Shown: positions 41,153-50,122, counted from the first letter of the stretch. The stretch: 64,000 nt of DNA from Halorubrum sp. F4 (GCF_027257195.1 NZ_JAPDFS010000002.1:526701-590700); one strand, 5' to 3'. Numbers and translations are program-made. Notes: generated by a model not told the origin, from the letters alone.

Positions 41153-41443
41153 ATGCCGAGTTCCAATGGACCCCAGAAGGCCACTCGAGACAAACTGTCG
41201 AACAAGCCGAGAGACCGCGGAACGTCGCCGCCCCAGCGCGCGATCCAGGAGTTCGAGGCGGGCAGCCGGGTCCACCTCAAGATCGACCCGAGCGTCCAGG
41301 AAGGGCGCTTTCACCCCCGCTTCGACGGTCGAACCGGCACCGTGACGGGCAAGCAGGGCGCGGCGTTCACCGTCGAGATCACGGACGGCGGCAAGACCAA
41401 GACGCTCGTCGTCCGCGCCGCCCACATGAGCCGTCAGCAGTAA
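41153..41443 (+). CDS. rpl21e: 50S ribosomal protein L21e
   Basis: A 96-residue protein with [29 protein letters not shown] and [13 protein letters not shown], the archaeal and eukaryotic L21e SH3-like fold. It is followed after 1 bp by rpoF, a conserved archaeal pairing. ATTTATAAC about 34 nt upstream gives a short leader of about 7 nt. Confidence 0.96.
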   Translation: MPSSNGPQKATRDKLSNKPRDRGTSPPQRAIQEFEAGSRVHLKIDPSVQEGRFHPRFDGRTGTVTGKQGAAFTVEITDGGKTKTLVVRAAHMSRQQ

Positions 41444-41444
41444 G

Positions 41445-41801
41445 ATGACTATCTTCAAGGAGAAACTCGACGAGGAGTACCTCACCACCGCGGAGGCGAA
41501 GGACATCCTCGCCGAGATCGAGGCCGACCGCGCGGCCGACGAGGAGCGCGAGCTTCGATACGAGCTGGCCCGCGCGATCGAACACGTGAACCGCTTCGGC
41601 CACCTCGACGCCGACGAGTCTCGAGAGCTCGTCGAGGAGCTCGTCGAGCTCGAACGGATCGACGTTCCGACGGCGGTCAAGATCACCGACCTCCTCCCCG
41701 AGGACCGCACCGAACTCCGCTCCGTCTTCGCCCAGGAGCGGTACTCGCTCGACGGCGACGAGCTCGACGAGGTCCTCGACGTCGTCGCGAAGTACGCATA
41801 G
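41445..41801 (+). CDS. rpoF: RNA polymerase subunit F (Rpb4 homologue)
   Basis: A 118-residue helical protein starting MTIFKEKLDEEYLTTAEAKDIL with the HRDC-like C-terminal half (VPTAVKITDLLPEDRTELRSVFAQERYSLDGDEL). With RpoE it forms the stalk of archaeal RNA polymerase that binds emerging RNA. Its place after rpl21e supports the assignment. Confidence 0.94.
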   Translation: MTIFKEKLDEEYLTTAEAKDILAEIEADRAADEERELRYELARAIEHVNRFGHLDADESRELVEELVELERIDVPTAVKITDLLPEDRTELRSVFAQERYSLDGDELDEVLDVVAKYA

Positions 41802-41919
41802 GCCGGTACGAAGCGCCGACCCGGTCCGATCCGAACGGAAAGCCGAGTCGGATCCACGGGAGCCGACGTTTCCCCCGACGGCAGCGGTTTTTTACCGCTC
41901 GGACGCGCTACCTGTTGAC

Positions 41920-42525
41920 ATGACCGACGACGCGACGGACGCCGACGGCGACCGCGATTCGGCCTCCGAAGGCGGCATCGAGGAGCGCTCCATCGGCGTT
42001 CTCCTCGACGTCCTCCCGAACGGCCGACCCGACGACGGCCGGCCGGGGTATCAGAAGTCCCCGGTGGCGTACGCGCTCGGCGCGTCGTCGTTCGGGCTGT
42101 ACGAGCTGTCGCTCGAGGAGGACGCCGACGTCGCCGTGAGCGACCGGGTCGACTTCGACGGGCCGAACGTCTCGCGGTACCGCGAGGTCGCCTTCGACGA
42201 CCTCACGCGGAACGCGGCCGCCGAGGTCGAGTACGCCGTCGAGGCGATCGTCGACGACGACGAGCGTCGGTTCGTCGACTTCTACAACGAGGCGGGGCCG
42301 ATAACGCTCCGGCTCCACCAACTCAACCTCCTGCCCGGGATCGGCAAGAAGCTCCGGAACAGGGTCCTCGACGAACGGAAGCGCGGCCCCTTCGAGAGCT
42401 TCGAGGAGGTCTCGAGTCGGATATCGGGACTTCACCGCCCCCGAGAGGTGATCCTCGAGCGGATCGTCGAGGAGATCCGCGAGGACGACCTGAAGTACCG
42501 GACGTTCGTCGGCCGCGAGGAGTGA
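41920..42525 (+). CDS. DUF655 nucleic-acid-binding protein
   Basis: A 201-residue protein. After a 25-residue acidic tail, IGVLLDVLPNGRP begins the DUF655 domain with an OB-like part and LHQLNLLPGIGKKLRNRVLDERKRGPFESFEEVSSRI, a helix-hairpin-helix. The order L21e-RpoF-DUF655-KsgA is widely conserved in archaea, suggesting a role linked to ribosome biogenesis or RNA. TTTTTTAC centred 28 nt before the ATG gives it its own leaderless promoter. Confidence 0.9.
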   Translation: MTDDATDADGDRDSASEGGIEERSIGVLLDVLPNGRPDDGRPGYQKSPVAYALGASSFGLYELSLEEDADVAVSDRVDFDGPNVSRYREVAFDDLTRNAAAEVEYAVEAIVDDDERRFVDFYNEAGPITLRLHQLNLLPGIGKKLRNRVLDERKRGPFESFEEVSSRISGLHRPREVILERIVEEIREDDLKYRTFVGREE

Positions 42526-42569
42526 CTCGGAAACGGGACTTTTACCCCGAACCACCGTGTAGCGCGGCC

Positions 42570-43469
42570 ATGACCGATCGATCGGCGGGGACCGCGGACG
42601 CGTACGGAACCCGCGACCCCGACGCGCTCGCGCGGCGAGCCGGCACCCGCGCGAACCCCGACAACGATCAACACTTCCTCGTCGACGACCGCGTCCTCGA
42701 CCGGCTGCCGACGTACCTCCCCGCGGACGCCGACCGGAGCCACCTCCTCGAGGTCGGCGGCGGCGCGGGCGCGCTCACGGACCGGCTGCTCGCGGCGGTC
42801 GGCGCGGGCGAGGAAGCGCCAGCCGGTCGGGTGACCGTCATCGAACGCGACCCGCCGTTCGCGGCGTTCCTCCGCGAGGAGTTCGCCGACGCGGTCGACG
42901 CCGGGACCCTCGCAGTGATCCAGGGCGACGCGCTCGAGGTCGAGTTGCCCGACTTCACCGCCTGCGTCGCGAACCTGCCGTACGGGATCTCCTCGGAGAT
43001 CGCCTTCCGGCTGCTGCCCCGAAAGCGGCCGCTCGTGTTGACCTTCCAGGCGGAGTTCGCCGACCGGATGGTCGCGTCGGCCGGCGACTCCGAGTACGGT
43101 CGCCTCTCCGTCTCCGCCCAGCACTACGCGAACGTCGAGATCGTGGAGCGGATCCCGAAGGAGGCGTTCGACCCCCAACCCGCCGTCGAGAGCGCGGTCG
43201 TCCGGTGTACGCCGCGGGATCCCGACTACGAGGTGGGTGACGAGGCGTTCTTCCTCCGATTCGTGAAGGCGCTTTTCACCCAGCGGCGCAAGACCGTCCG
43301 GAACGCGATCCGCAACACCGCCCACATCTCCGGGCTCGACGCGCCGGACGCGGTCGTCGACGCGGTCGACGAGAACCTGCTCGGGCGCCGACCGGGGACG
43401 CTCGACCCCTCGGCGTTCGCGGCGCTCGCCGAGCTCGCTCGCGAGCACGGGTCCCCGGCGGAGGCGTGA
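42570..43469 (+). CDS. ksgA: 16S rRNA dimethyladenosine transferase
   Basis: A 299-residue Rossmann methyltransferase that dimethylates two adjacent adenosines in the 3' hairpin of 16S rRNA. HLLEVGGGAGALTDRLL is motif I, IERD the acidic loop and VANLPYGISSEIAF the NLPY catalytic motif. The C-terminal domain has FFLRFVKALFTQRRKTVRNAI. TTTTAC centred 27 nt upstream supports ATG 42570 over the in-frame start at 42522. Overlapping or closely spaced genes follow. Confidence 0.95.
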   Translation: MTDRSAGTADAYGTRDPDALARRAGTRANPDNDQHFLVDDRVLDRLPTYLPADADRSHLLEVGGGAGALTDRLLAAVGAGEEAPAGRVTVIERDPPFAAFLREEFADAVDAGTLAVIQGDALEVELPDFTACVANLPYGISSEIAFRLLPRKRPLVLTFQAEFADRMVASAGDSEYGRLSVSAQHYANVEIVERIPKEAFDPQPAVESAVVRCTPRDPDYEVGDEAFFLRFVKALFTQRRKTVRNAIRNTAHISGLDAPDAVVDAVDENLLGRRPGTLDPSAFAALAELAREHGSPAEA

Positions 43470-43473
43470 GACG

Positions 43474-44658
43474 ATGACCGGGATCGGGGCCCTCCTCGGC
43501 GCGCTCGCCGAGCTCGATCGGATCGTGAGCGGGAACCTCCGCCGGCTCCTGCTCACGGTGGCGATCCTCGCGGCCGTCGTCGTCGTCCGGCTGGTCGTCG
43601 GGCGGGTGAAGCGGCGGAACGAGGAGCTCTCCTCGAAGCGCCGGCTGCTCCTCTCGACGACGGTCGCCGGAGCCACCGCCGCGGGGGTGCTCTCGCTTCT
43701 CGTCGTCTGGGAGCGCAGCGGGGCGCTCGTCGACGCGGTCCAGTCCGCCGCGATCGCGGACCAACTGTCGAACGTCGTGCTCGCGGTTATCCTGCTCGCG
43801 AGCGCCTACGCGGTCACGGACTTCCTCGGCGACGTGATCCGCGAGCTCTCAGTCGAGAGCACGACGGTCTCCGAACACCAGGAGGAGGTGCTCCGGCGGA
43901 TCGTCCAGTTGACCGTCTACACGCTGGTCGTGCTCGTGACGATCGGCCTCTTCACCGACAACGTCGGCAGCCTCCTCGTCGGGGCGGGATTCCTGGGGAT
44001 CGTCGTGGGAATGGCCGCCAGACAGACCCTCGGTGCCGCCCTCGCCGGGTTCGTCCTGATGTTCTCGCGGCCGTTCGAGGTCGGCGACTGGGTCTCGATC
44101 GGCGAGTACGAGGGGACCGTCACGGAGATATCGATCATCAACACGCGGCTCCGGTCGTTCGACGGCGAGGTCGTCACCCTCCCGAACGACGAGGTCCGTG
44201 CGGGCGCGGTCGTCGACCGGTCGCGTCGCAACCGCCTCCGCATCGAGATCGAGGTCGGCGTCGACTACACGACCGACCTCGATGTGGCCGTGGACGTCAT
44301 CGAGGACGCGATCACCGGGGTCGACGGCGTAGCCCGGATGCCACAGCCCGACGTCGTGACCAAGCGGTTCGCGGACTCGTCGGTCGTCCTCGGGGTCCGC
44401 TACTGGATCACGAACCCGAGCATGCGGAAGCGCTGGCGGACCCAGACCGCGGTCATGGCCGCGATCAAGGCCGAGTTCGAGGCCGAGGGGATCACGATCC
44501 CCTTCCCGCAGCAGACGCTCTCGAGTCGAACGAAGGGGGCGGACGCCGAGTTGAACGCGCGGATCGGCGGGGGCGAGGGCGAGCCCGAACCGTCGGGTGA
44601 GACGGACGAGGGATCGTCATCGGGAGGATCGGGGTCGTCGGAGGGACCGGGAGCGTGA
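43474..44658 (+). CDS. MscS-family mechanosensitive ion channel
   Basis: A 394-residue protein with about five hydrophobic segments, the last being the pore helix (LLVGAGFLGIVVGMAARQTLGAALAG in part). The beta domain follows: FEVGDWVSIGEYEGTVTEISIINTRLRSFDGEVVTLPN is the MscS signature. The soluble C-terminal domain ends in a Gly/Ser/Glu tail. It opens on membrane tension and protects from hypo-osmotic shock. It starts 4 bp after ksgA and overlaps the next gene by GTGA. Confidence 0.9.
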   Translation: MTGIGALLGALAELDRIVSGNLRRLLLTVAILAAVVVVRLVVGRVKRRNEELSSKRRLLLSTTVAGATAAGVLSLLVVWERSGALVDAVQSAAIADQLSNVVLAVILLASAYAVTDFLGDVIRELSVESTTVSEHQEEVLRRIVQLTVYTLVVLVTIGLFTDNVGSLLVGAGFLGIVVGMAARQTLGAALAGFVLMFSRPFEVGDWVSIGEYEGTVTEISIINTRLRSFDGEVVTLPNDEVRAGAVVDRSRRNRLRIEIEVGVDYTTDLDVAVDVIEDAITGVDGVARMPQPDVVTKRFADSSVVLGVRYWITNPSMRKRWRTQTAVMAAIKAEFEAEGITIPFPQQTLSSRTKGADAELNARIGGGEGEPEPSGETDEGSSSGGSGSSEGPGA

Positions 44659-45221
44659 CCGCCCTCGACCGCGACGGACCGACCGTGTATCAGCCCGCCG
44701 AGGACTCCGGGCTGTTGGCGGAGGCGGCCCTGGAGGACGCTCACGGCCGCGTACTGGAGGTCGGCACCGGGTCCGGCTGGGTCGCCGAACGGATCGCCGA
44801 GGAGCGCGGGCTCCGCGTCGTCGGCAGCGACTACAACCCGCACGCGGCGCGGGAGGCGGCCGACCGCGGCGTCGAGGCGGTGGTCGCCGACCTCCTCGAC
44901 CCGTTCCGCGCCGACGCCTTCGACACGGTGTGTTTCAACCCGCCGTATCTCCCGACCGATCCGGAGAACGAGTGGGACGACTGGATGGAGCACGCGCTCT
45001 CGGGCGGCGAGTCCGGGCGGGAGCTCATCGAGCCGTTCCTCACCGACGTCGCCCGGGTGCTCGCGCCCGGCGGAACCGTCCTCCTGCTCGTCTCGTCGCT
45101 GACGGGGTACGAGGAGGTGCTGGCGCTCGTCGAGGACGCCGGCTTCGATCACGCGGTCGCCGTCGAGGAGTCGTTCCCGTTCGAGACCCTCACCGTGTTA
45201 CGGCTCGAACGGGCGGGATAG
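44655..45221 (+). CDS. N5-glutamine methyltransferase, HemK2/MTQ2-like
   Basis: A 188-residue protein from a GTG overlapping the MscS stop. VYQPAEDSGLLAEAAL and VLEVGTGSGWVAERI form the SAM site and CFNPPYLPTD is the NPPY motif that holds the target glutamine. Archaeal and eukaryotic MTQ2 modify the GGQ glutamine of the release factor aRF1/eRF1. Archaeal members work with a small zinc partner, which is not nearby. Confidence 0.9.
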   Translation: MTALDRDGPTVYQPAEDSGLLAEAALEDAHGRVLEVGTGSGWVAERIAEERGLRVVGSDYNPHAAREAADRGVEAVVADLLDPFRADAFDTVCFNPPYLPTDPENEWDDWMEHALSGGESGRELIEPFLTDVARVLAPGGTVLLLVSSLTGYEEVLALVEDAGFDHAVAVEESFPFETLTVLRLERAG

Positions 45222-45235
45222 GTCGGAGTTCCGGG

Positions 45236-46216
45236 TCAGTCCGCGGTTCGCTCGTCGGGAGCGTCGCGGTCGGCGGTCGGATTCCCCGTCCCCTCCGATC
45301 CGGTCGGAACGGGTCTGACTCTCCCGTCCGTCTCCCCGAAGGACTCCGGGTGGATCACGGCCGCGAGCGCCTCCAGCGTGTCGACGACCCGGTGGCTGTG
45401 GCGGTTGAGATAGGCGGTGCCGTCCATCGCGTACACCCGTCCGTCCCGCACCGCGGCCACGTCGTCGAGGGGTTCGCGTTCCAGCAGCTCCCGAGCCCGG
45501 CCGCCGGCCTCGGCGACGTCGGCGCTACAGGGACCCACGACGAGGACCTCGGGGTCGAAGGCGCGCAACTCCTCGGGGTCGACCTTCCGGGACCGTTCGC
45601 CGGCCGCGACGAGTCCGGGCTCCCCGCCGGCGAGCCGGAGCAGGTCGGGGATCCAGAGCCCGCCGTGGCGGACCGGGTCGGTCCAGTCGAGGACGGCGAC
45701 GCGGGGACGGGAGTCGCGAGTCGCCGGGGAGCCGGAGCTCGCCACCTCGCCCGGGACCGCGTCCGCGACGGCGTCGATGCGGGCCTCGAGGTCCGCGCGG
45801 AGGGTCGCCGCAGTCTCCGGGTGACCGACCGCCTCGCCGATCCGTTCGACGTTCGCGAGCACGTCCGCGAGGTCGTCCGCGTGGACGTCGAGCACCGCGG
45901 CGTCGAGGTCGAGCCGCTCGACCGCCCGGCGGGCGAGCTCGGCGTCGAGCGCACAGACGGCACAGACGCCCTGCGTGAGTATCGCGTCCGGATCGGCCGC
46001 GGCGAGCGCGTCGCCGTCGAGGTAGTACGTGTCGTCGTGGGCGACGATCCGGTCGACCTGGTCGGGGTCGCCGTCGAGGTCGCGAACGAGCCCGGTGAGC
46101 GTCGGCCGGTCGGTCACCGCGGGCGGGTGATCGCACTGGTGGGAGACCGCGGCGGGCGTGACGCCGAGCGCCGCCGCGACCTCCGTCGCCGAGGGAAAGA
46201 GCGAGACGACTGACAT
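45236..46216 (-). CDS. Cobalamin-binding (BtuF-like) protein without a signal peptide
   Basis: A 326-residue periplasmic-binding-protein fold of the BtuF/FecB type: SLFPSATEVAAALG, VAVLDWTDPVRHGGLWIPDLLRLAGG and VLVVGPCSADVAEAGG. It starts directly at the fold and no Tat or Sec signal or lipobox is visible, so it may act in the cytoplasm; a TATA-like box 29 nt upstream supports this start. The divergent MetE-like genes could link it to methionine metabolism. Iron-chelate binding is an alternative. Confidence 0.8.
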   Translation of the reverse strand: MSVVSLFPSATEVAAALGVTPAAVSHQCDHPPAVTDRPTLTGLVRDLDGDPDQVDRIVAHDDTYYLDGDALAAADPDAILTQGVCAVCALDAELARRAVERLDLDAAVLDVHADDLADVLANVERIGEAVGHPETAATLRADLEARIDAVADAVPGEVASSGSPATRDSRPRVAVLDWTDPVRHGGLWIPDLLRLAGGEPGLVAAGERSRKVDPEELRAFDPEVLVVGPCSADVAEAGGRARELLEREPLDDVAAVRDGRVYAMDGTAYLNRHSHRVVDTLEALAAVIHPESFGETDGRVRPVPTGSEGTGNPTADRDAPDERTAD

Positions 46217-46333
46217 GGACCGTGATTCCACGCGACCGGTGGTAAGGGTTCGGCTCGCCCGTTCCGAGGGAATAACTGAGGAGCATAAACCAGGTTCGCA
46301 AATATTATACAACGGCATATCCAACGCTCGGTG

Positions 46334-47347
46334 ATGACCGAACGAGTCGCGGCCACGCCGGGGATCTATCCGCTCCCGGACTGGGCGAAAGGGACGCTGT
46401 CGGACCTGAAGGGCCACCAGAAGGGCGACCTCCTCAGCGGCGACGAGGGGGGCGAGATCGCCGAGGCGTACGACGAGGTCCGCACGGAGTTCGTCGACGA
46501 CCAGATCGAGGCGGGTCTCGACCGCGTCGTCGAGGGGCAGGGCCGTTGGGACGACATGATCGCGCATCCGCTCACGATCCACGACGACGTCGAGACCGGC
46601 GGGATCGTGCGGTACTACGACAACAACAACTTCTACCGCGACCCGCGGGTCGTCGGCGAGCTCGACTTCTCCGGGGACGTGGCGGACGAACTTGAGTCGG
46701 CGCGCGCGCTGCTCGAGGAGGCGGGTTCCGGCGACGCCCCGCTCGCGGCGACGCTGCCGGGACCGTACTCCCTCGCCGAGCTCGCGACCGACGAACACTA
46801 CGGGGACGACGACGAGTTCCGGGCCGCGATCGCCGAGTTCCTCGCCGGCGAACTCGAGGCCTTCCCCGCCCACGAGACGCTGTTCCTCCTCGAGCCGTCG
46901 CTGGTGACGAACCCGCCGGCGGACGGGACCGAGGAGCGCGCGACCGACGCGATCGCGACGGTCGCCGACGCGACCGACGCCGACGTGGTCGTCCAGACCT
47001 TCTACGGGGCGCTCGACGAGAAGCTGTACGCCCACCTCGTCGACGAGGCGGGCGCGGACGCGCTCGGGCTGGACCTGGTCGCCGGCGACCGCGAGGACAC
47101 CGTGTACAACGTTCAGGAGTACGGGTCGACCGACTCGCTCGCGCTCGGGCTCGTCGACGGGCAGAACACGCTCGTCGAGGAGCCGGAGACGATCGCCGAG
47201 CGCGTCGAGTGGTTCGAGGGACAGGTCCTGGCCGCCGACTTCGAGACGACGTACCTGACGCCGAACACCGAGCTGTTCTACCTGCCGGAGAACAAGTACC
47301 GCGCGAAGCTGTCCGCCCTCGCCGCCGCCACGGAGGTGCTCGAGTAA
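46334..47347 (+). CDS. MetE-like protein, first of a pair
   Basis: A 337-residue TIM-barrel protein related to cobalamin-independent methionine synthase (GIYPLPDWAKGTLSDLKGHQKGDL, RYYDNNNFYRDPRVVGE, LPGPYSLAELA, LGLDLVAGDRE). It lacks the Cys ligands of the zinc site found in the next gene's product. The ATG lies 27 nt from ATATTATAC, a leaderless start. One base is shared with the next gene, so the two act together. In archaea such core MetE proteins use methyl donors other than folylpolyglutamate. Confidence 0.85.
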   Translation: MTERVAATPGIYPLPDWAKGTLSDLKGHQKGDLLSGDEGGEIAEAYDEVRTEFVDDQIEAGLDRVVEGQGRWDDMIAHPLTIHDDVETGGIVRYYDNNNFYRDPRVVGELDFSGDVADELESARALLEEAGSGDAPLAATLPGPYSLAELATDEHYGDDDEFRAAIAEFLAGELEAFPAHETLFLLEPSLVTNPPADGTEERATDAIATVADATDADVVVQTFYGALDEKLYAHLVDEAGADALGLDLVAGDREDTVYNVQEYGSTDSLALGLVDGQNTLVEEPETIAERVEWFEGQVLAADFETTYLTPNTELFYLPENKYRAKLSALAAATEVLE

Positions 47348-48420
47348 TGGTCCGAAACCCAGCCGCCAACCGCGACCAGTTCCGCCCGACCGACCACCCG
47401 AACGACGCGTTCCTGCTCACGACCGTCGTCGGCTCGTACCCGAAGCCGAAGTGGCTGAACCGCGCCGACGAGCTCGTCGAGGACCCCGACTCGAAGTTCG
47501 ACGAGTCGGACCTCGCGGAGGCCCACGACGACGCCTGTCGGCTGATCACTCACGAACACGAGCGCGCCGGGCTCGACACCGTCGTCGACGGCGAGATGCG
47601 CCGCAACGAGATGGTGGAGTTCTTCGCCGAGCGCATCGACGGCTACGAGTTCAACGGCCCGGTGAAGGTGTGGGGCCACAACTACTTCGATAAACCGAGC
47701 GTCGTCGAGGAGGTCTCCTACGACGAGCCGTGGCTCGTCGACGAGTTCGCGTTCACCACGAACGTCGCCGAGCGACCCGTCAAGGTGCCGATCACGGGGC
47801 CGTACACCCTCGGCTTCTGGGCGTTCAACGAGGCGTACCCCTCCACCGAGGAGTTGGTCTACGACCTCGCGGACCTCGTCAACGAGGAGGTCGAGAAGCT
47901 GGTTGAGGCGGGTGCACGGTACATCCAGATCGACGAGCCCGCGCTTGCGACGACCCCGGAGGACCACGCGATCGTCGGCGAGGCGCTCGACCGGATCGTC
48001 TCGGGCATCGACGAGGACGTGCGGATCGGCCTTCACGTCTGTTACGGCGACTACTCGCGGATCTACCCCGAGATCAACGACTATCCGATCGACGAGTTCG
48101 ACGTGGAGCTGTGTAACGGCGACTACGAGCAGATCCCGACCTTCACCGACCCCGAGTTCGCACCGGACCTCGCGCTCGGCGTCGTCGACGCCCACACCGC
48201 AGAGATCGAGCCGGTCGAGGAGATCAAGGAGAACATCCGCCAGGGGCTCCGGGTCGTCCCGCCGGAGAAGCTGACGATCTCGCCCGACTGCGGGCTGAAG
48301 CTGCTTCCCCGCGAGATCGCCTACGGCAAGACCGAGAACATGGTGACGGCCGCGCGGGAGGTCGAAACCGAGATCGACGCCGGCGAGATCGACCTCGACG
48401 CGCCGCTCGCGGACGACTGA
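47347..48420 (+). CDS. Core methionine synthase, MetE-type with zinc site
   Basis: A 357-residue barrel with TTVVGSYPKPKWL, DGEMRRNEMVEFFA, ITGPYTLGFWAFNEAYP, YIQIDEPALAT, GLHVCYGDYSRIYPEI and TISPDCGLKLLPREIAYGK. His-x-Cys in LHVC and Cys in SPDCGLK are the zinc ligands that activate homocysteine thiolate. This matches the C-terminal catalytic half of bacterial MetE. The preceding gene resembles the other half, so the pair could rebuild a two-domain enzyme. Confidence 0.92.
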   Translation: MVRNPAANRDQFRPTDHPNDAFLLTTVVGSYPKPKWLNRADELVEDPDSKFDESDLAEAHDDACRLITHEHERAGLDTVVDGEMRRNEMVEFFAERIDGYEFNGPVKVWGHNYFDKPSVVEEVSYDEPWLVDEFAFTTNVAERPVKVPITGPYTLGFWAFNEAYPSTEELVYDLADLVNEEVEKLVEAGARYIQIDEPALATTPEDHAIVGEALDRIVSGIDEDVRIGLHVCYGDYSRIYPEINDYPIDEFDVELCNGDYEQIPTFTDPEFAPDLALGVVDAHTAEIEPVEEIKENIRQGLRVVPPEKLTISPDCGLKLLPREIAYGKTENMVTAAREVETEIDAGEIDLDAPLADD

Positions 48421-48504
48421 CGGGTCGCCGTCCGATTCCCCGCAGATCACCCGATCACCCTCCCGTTACCGGACGTTTATGCGGCTCGCCTCCGTGTATC
48501 GGAC

Positions 48505-49092
48505 ATGGCAAACGTCATCGTCGTCGGCGGCGGTCCCGCTGGTCTGAGCGCAGCCCTCTTCGCCGCGAAGAACGGCCTCGAGACGACCGTCTTCGACACC
48601 GACGGCACGTGGATGCACAAGGCACACCTGTTCAACTACCCCGGGATCGGGTCGGTCGACGGCAGCCTTCTCGTCGACACGATGCGCGACCAGGTCGACG
48701 ACTTCGGCGTCGAGCGCCACCAGGGCGTGGAGGTCACGGACGTCGAGGAGCGCGACGACGGGTTCGTCGTCTCGACGGCGGACGACGAGTACGACGCCGA
48801 CTACGTCGTGCTCGCGACCGGCGCGAGCCGCGACCTCGCGGAGGAGCTCGGCTGTGCGTTCGCCGAGGACGACACGGTCGACGTCGGCGTGAACATGGAG
48901 ACCTCCGTGGAGGACGCCTACGCGACGGGCGCGATGGTCCGCGCCGAGGAGTGGCAGGCGGTCATCTCCGCCGGCGACGGCGCGGCGGCCGCGCTCAACG
49001 TCCTCTCGAAGGAGAAGGGCGAGCACTACCACGACTTCGACGTGCCCGCCGACGCCGAGCGCGTGCTCGGATCGCTCGTCGACGAGGAGTAG
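48505..49092 (+). CDS. FAD-only thioredoxin-reductase-like oxidoreductase
   Basis: A 195-residue protein with NVIVVGGGPAGLSAALFAAKNG, LFNYPGIGSVDG, DYVVLATGAS and VEDAYATGAM, the FAD domain of thioredoxin reductase. The NADPH domain and the CxxC centre are both absent; the only Cys is in ELGCAFAED. It cannot work as a normal thioredoxin reductase and probably takes electrons from a partner such as ferredoxin. GTTTATG centred 27 nt before the ATG fixes the start. Confidence 0.8.
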   Translation: MANVIVVGGGPAGLSAALFAAKNGLETTVFDTDGTWMHKAHLFNYPGIGSVDGSLLVDTMRDQVDDFGVERHQGVEVTDVEERDDGFVVSTADDEYDADYVVLATGASRDLAEELGCAFAEDDTVDVGVNMETSVEDAYATGAMVRAEEWQAVISAGDGAAAALNVLSKEKGEHYHDFDVPADAERVLGSLVDEE

Positions 49093-49191
49093 AATCCCGG
49101 ATCCGGACGTTTTTTCGAGCGGTCGTATGCGCGTGAGCGTCGTCTCCGAGTCGCTTGACGTCTCAGTGTCGTTGATCGCGGTGACCGCCAC

Positions 49192-49241
49192 CGCACCTCG
49201 CCCCTCCCCAACCTCGCCGCGGCCGCCTTCGTCGGCCGCGG
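49192..49241 (-). repeat. Dispersed two-hairpin repeat, partial copy D
   Basis: On the minus strand, hairpin 1 is CCGCGGCC (49234-49241) with GGCCGCGG (49217-49224), followed by GAGGTTGGGGAGGGGCGAGG. The second hairpin and the GTGGGA(T/C)TC link are missing. It lies in the 268-bp gap between the FAD-only oxidoreductase gene and a TIM-barrel gene; the rest of that gap shows only the TATA box (TTTTAAG) of the next gene. Confidence 0.6.
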
Positions 49242-49360
49242 GCTCCCTCGCACGCGACGGGAACTCCCTTCGGTCGTCCCCGTTTCACGCGCGCCGACAG
49301 CGACTGGACGGTCGACCGTCCGGAGTCCACTTTTAAGTCGTCGCCGGTCCAGTCGCCGGT

Positions 49361-50110
49361 ATGGACATCGGCGTGACCGTCGGCGACGACCTCGATCGAC
49401 TGGCGGCGTCGCCGGCGGCGTTCGACTTCGTCGAGCTCGGCGTCGGCGCGGGGAGTCTCCCGCCGGAATCGATCGATCCCGATCGGCTCGACCGGGCGCT
49501 CGCGGGCCGAGACCTGGCCGTTCACCTGCCGTACAGCCAGCTGCTCACGAGCTACGCGCGCGAGGTCAACGACGCCATCGTCGCCTACCAGCGCCGGCTG
49601 CTCGAGGGGGCAGGGGAACTCGGCGCGGAGAAGGCCGTCCTCCACGCCACGTCCGCCGACCGCGACGACGTCGAGTTCCGCGAGACCGCGGCCGAGCAGC
49701 TCCGGCGCGTCGCCGACGCCGGCCGCGAGGCGGGCGTCGAGGTCGTCGTCGAGAACGTGGGCCATCAACACCGCGGGATCCAGCTGTCGGTCCTCGGCGA
49801 CATCGCCCGGCAGACTGACACCGCGGTCTGTTTCGACGTGGGACACGCGTACATGGAGGGCGGGAACGAGGCGATACGGCGGTTCCTCCGACGCTACGGC
49901 GACCGGGTCTCACACCTCCACTGTCACGACGTGCGCCGTCGCGGCGACACGCACATCCCGGTCGGAGCCGGTGAAGTGGACTACGACGCGGTGAGTGCCG
50001 GATTGGAGGGGTTCGACGGCACCGTCGCGCTGGAGGTGTTCACCGACGACGACGAACTGCTCGTCGACTCCGCGGAGCGCGTCGCCGGCCACCTCGACGC
50101 GGAGTGGTGA
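49361..50110 (+). CDS. Sugar phosphate isomerase/epimerase-like TIM-barrel protein
   Basis: A 249-residue protein of the xylose isomerase-like barrel family: FDFVELGVGAGS, LAVHLPYSQLLTSY, VVVENVGHQHRG, CFDVGHAYMEGG, SHLHCHDVRRRGDTHIPVGAGEVDYD and VALEVFTDDDE. The Glu, Asp-His, His and Glu residues are the metal ligands. Members isomerise sugars or inositols or act as endonuclease IV-like nucleases; the GAGxxD pattern favours an isomerase. TTTTAAG 28 nt upstream fits a leaderless start. Confidence 0.83.
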   Translation: MDIGVTVGDDLDRLAASPAAFDFVELGVGAGSLPPESIDPDRLDRALAGRDLAVHLPYSQLLTSYAREVNDAIVAYQRRLLEGAGELGAEKAVLHATSADRDDVEFRETAAEQLRRVADAGREAGVEVVVENVGHQHRGIQLSVLGDIARQTDTAVCFDVGHAYMEGGNEAIRRFLRRYGDRVSHLHCHDVRRRGDTHIPVGAGEVDYDAVSAGLEGFDGTVALEVFTDDDELLVDSAERVAGHLDAEW

Positions 50111-50122
50111 GACCCTCCCGTC

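Noticed and set aside
46303..46326. A further sulfur-island motif before the MetE-like pair (TTATAC...ATCCAA)
   Set aside because: Spacing is 8 instead of 5 and the first half overlaps the TATA box itself; only the second half-site matches.
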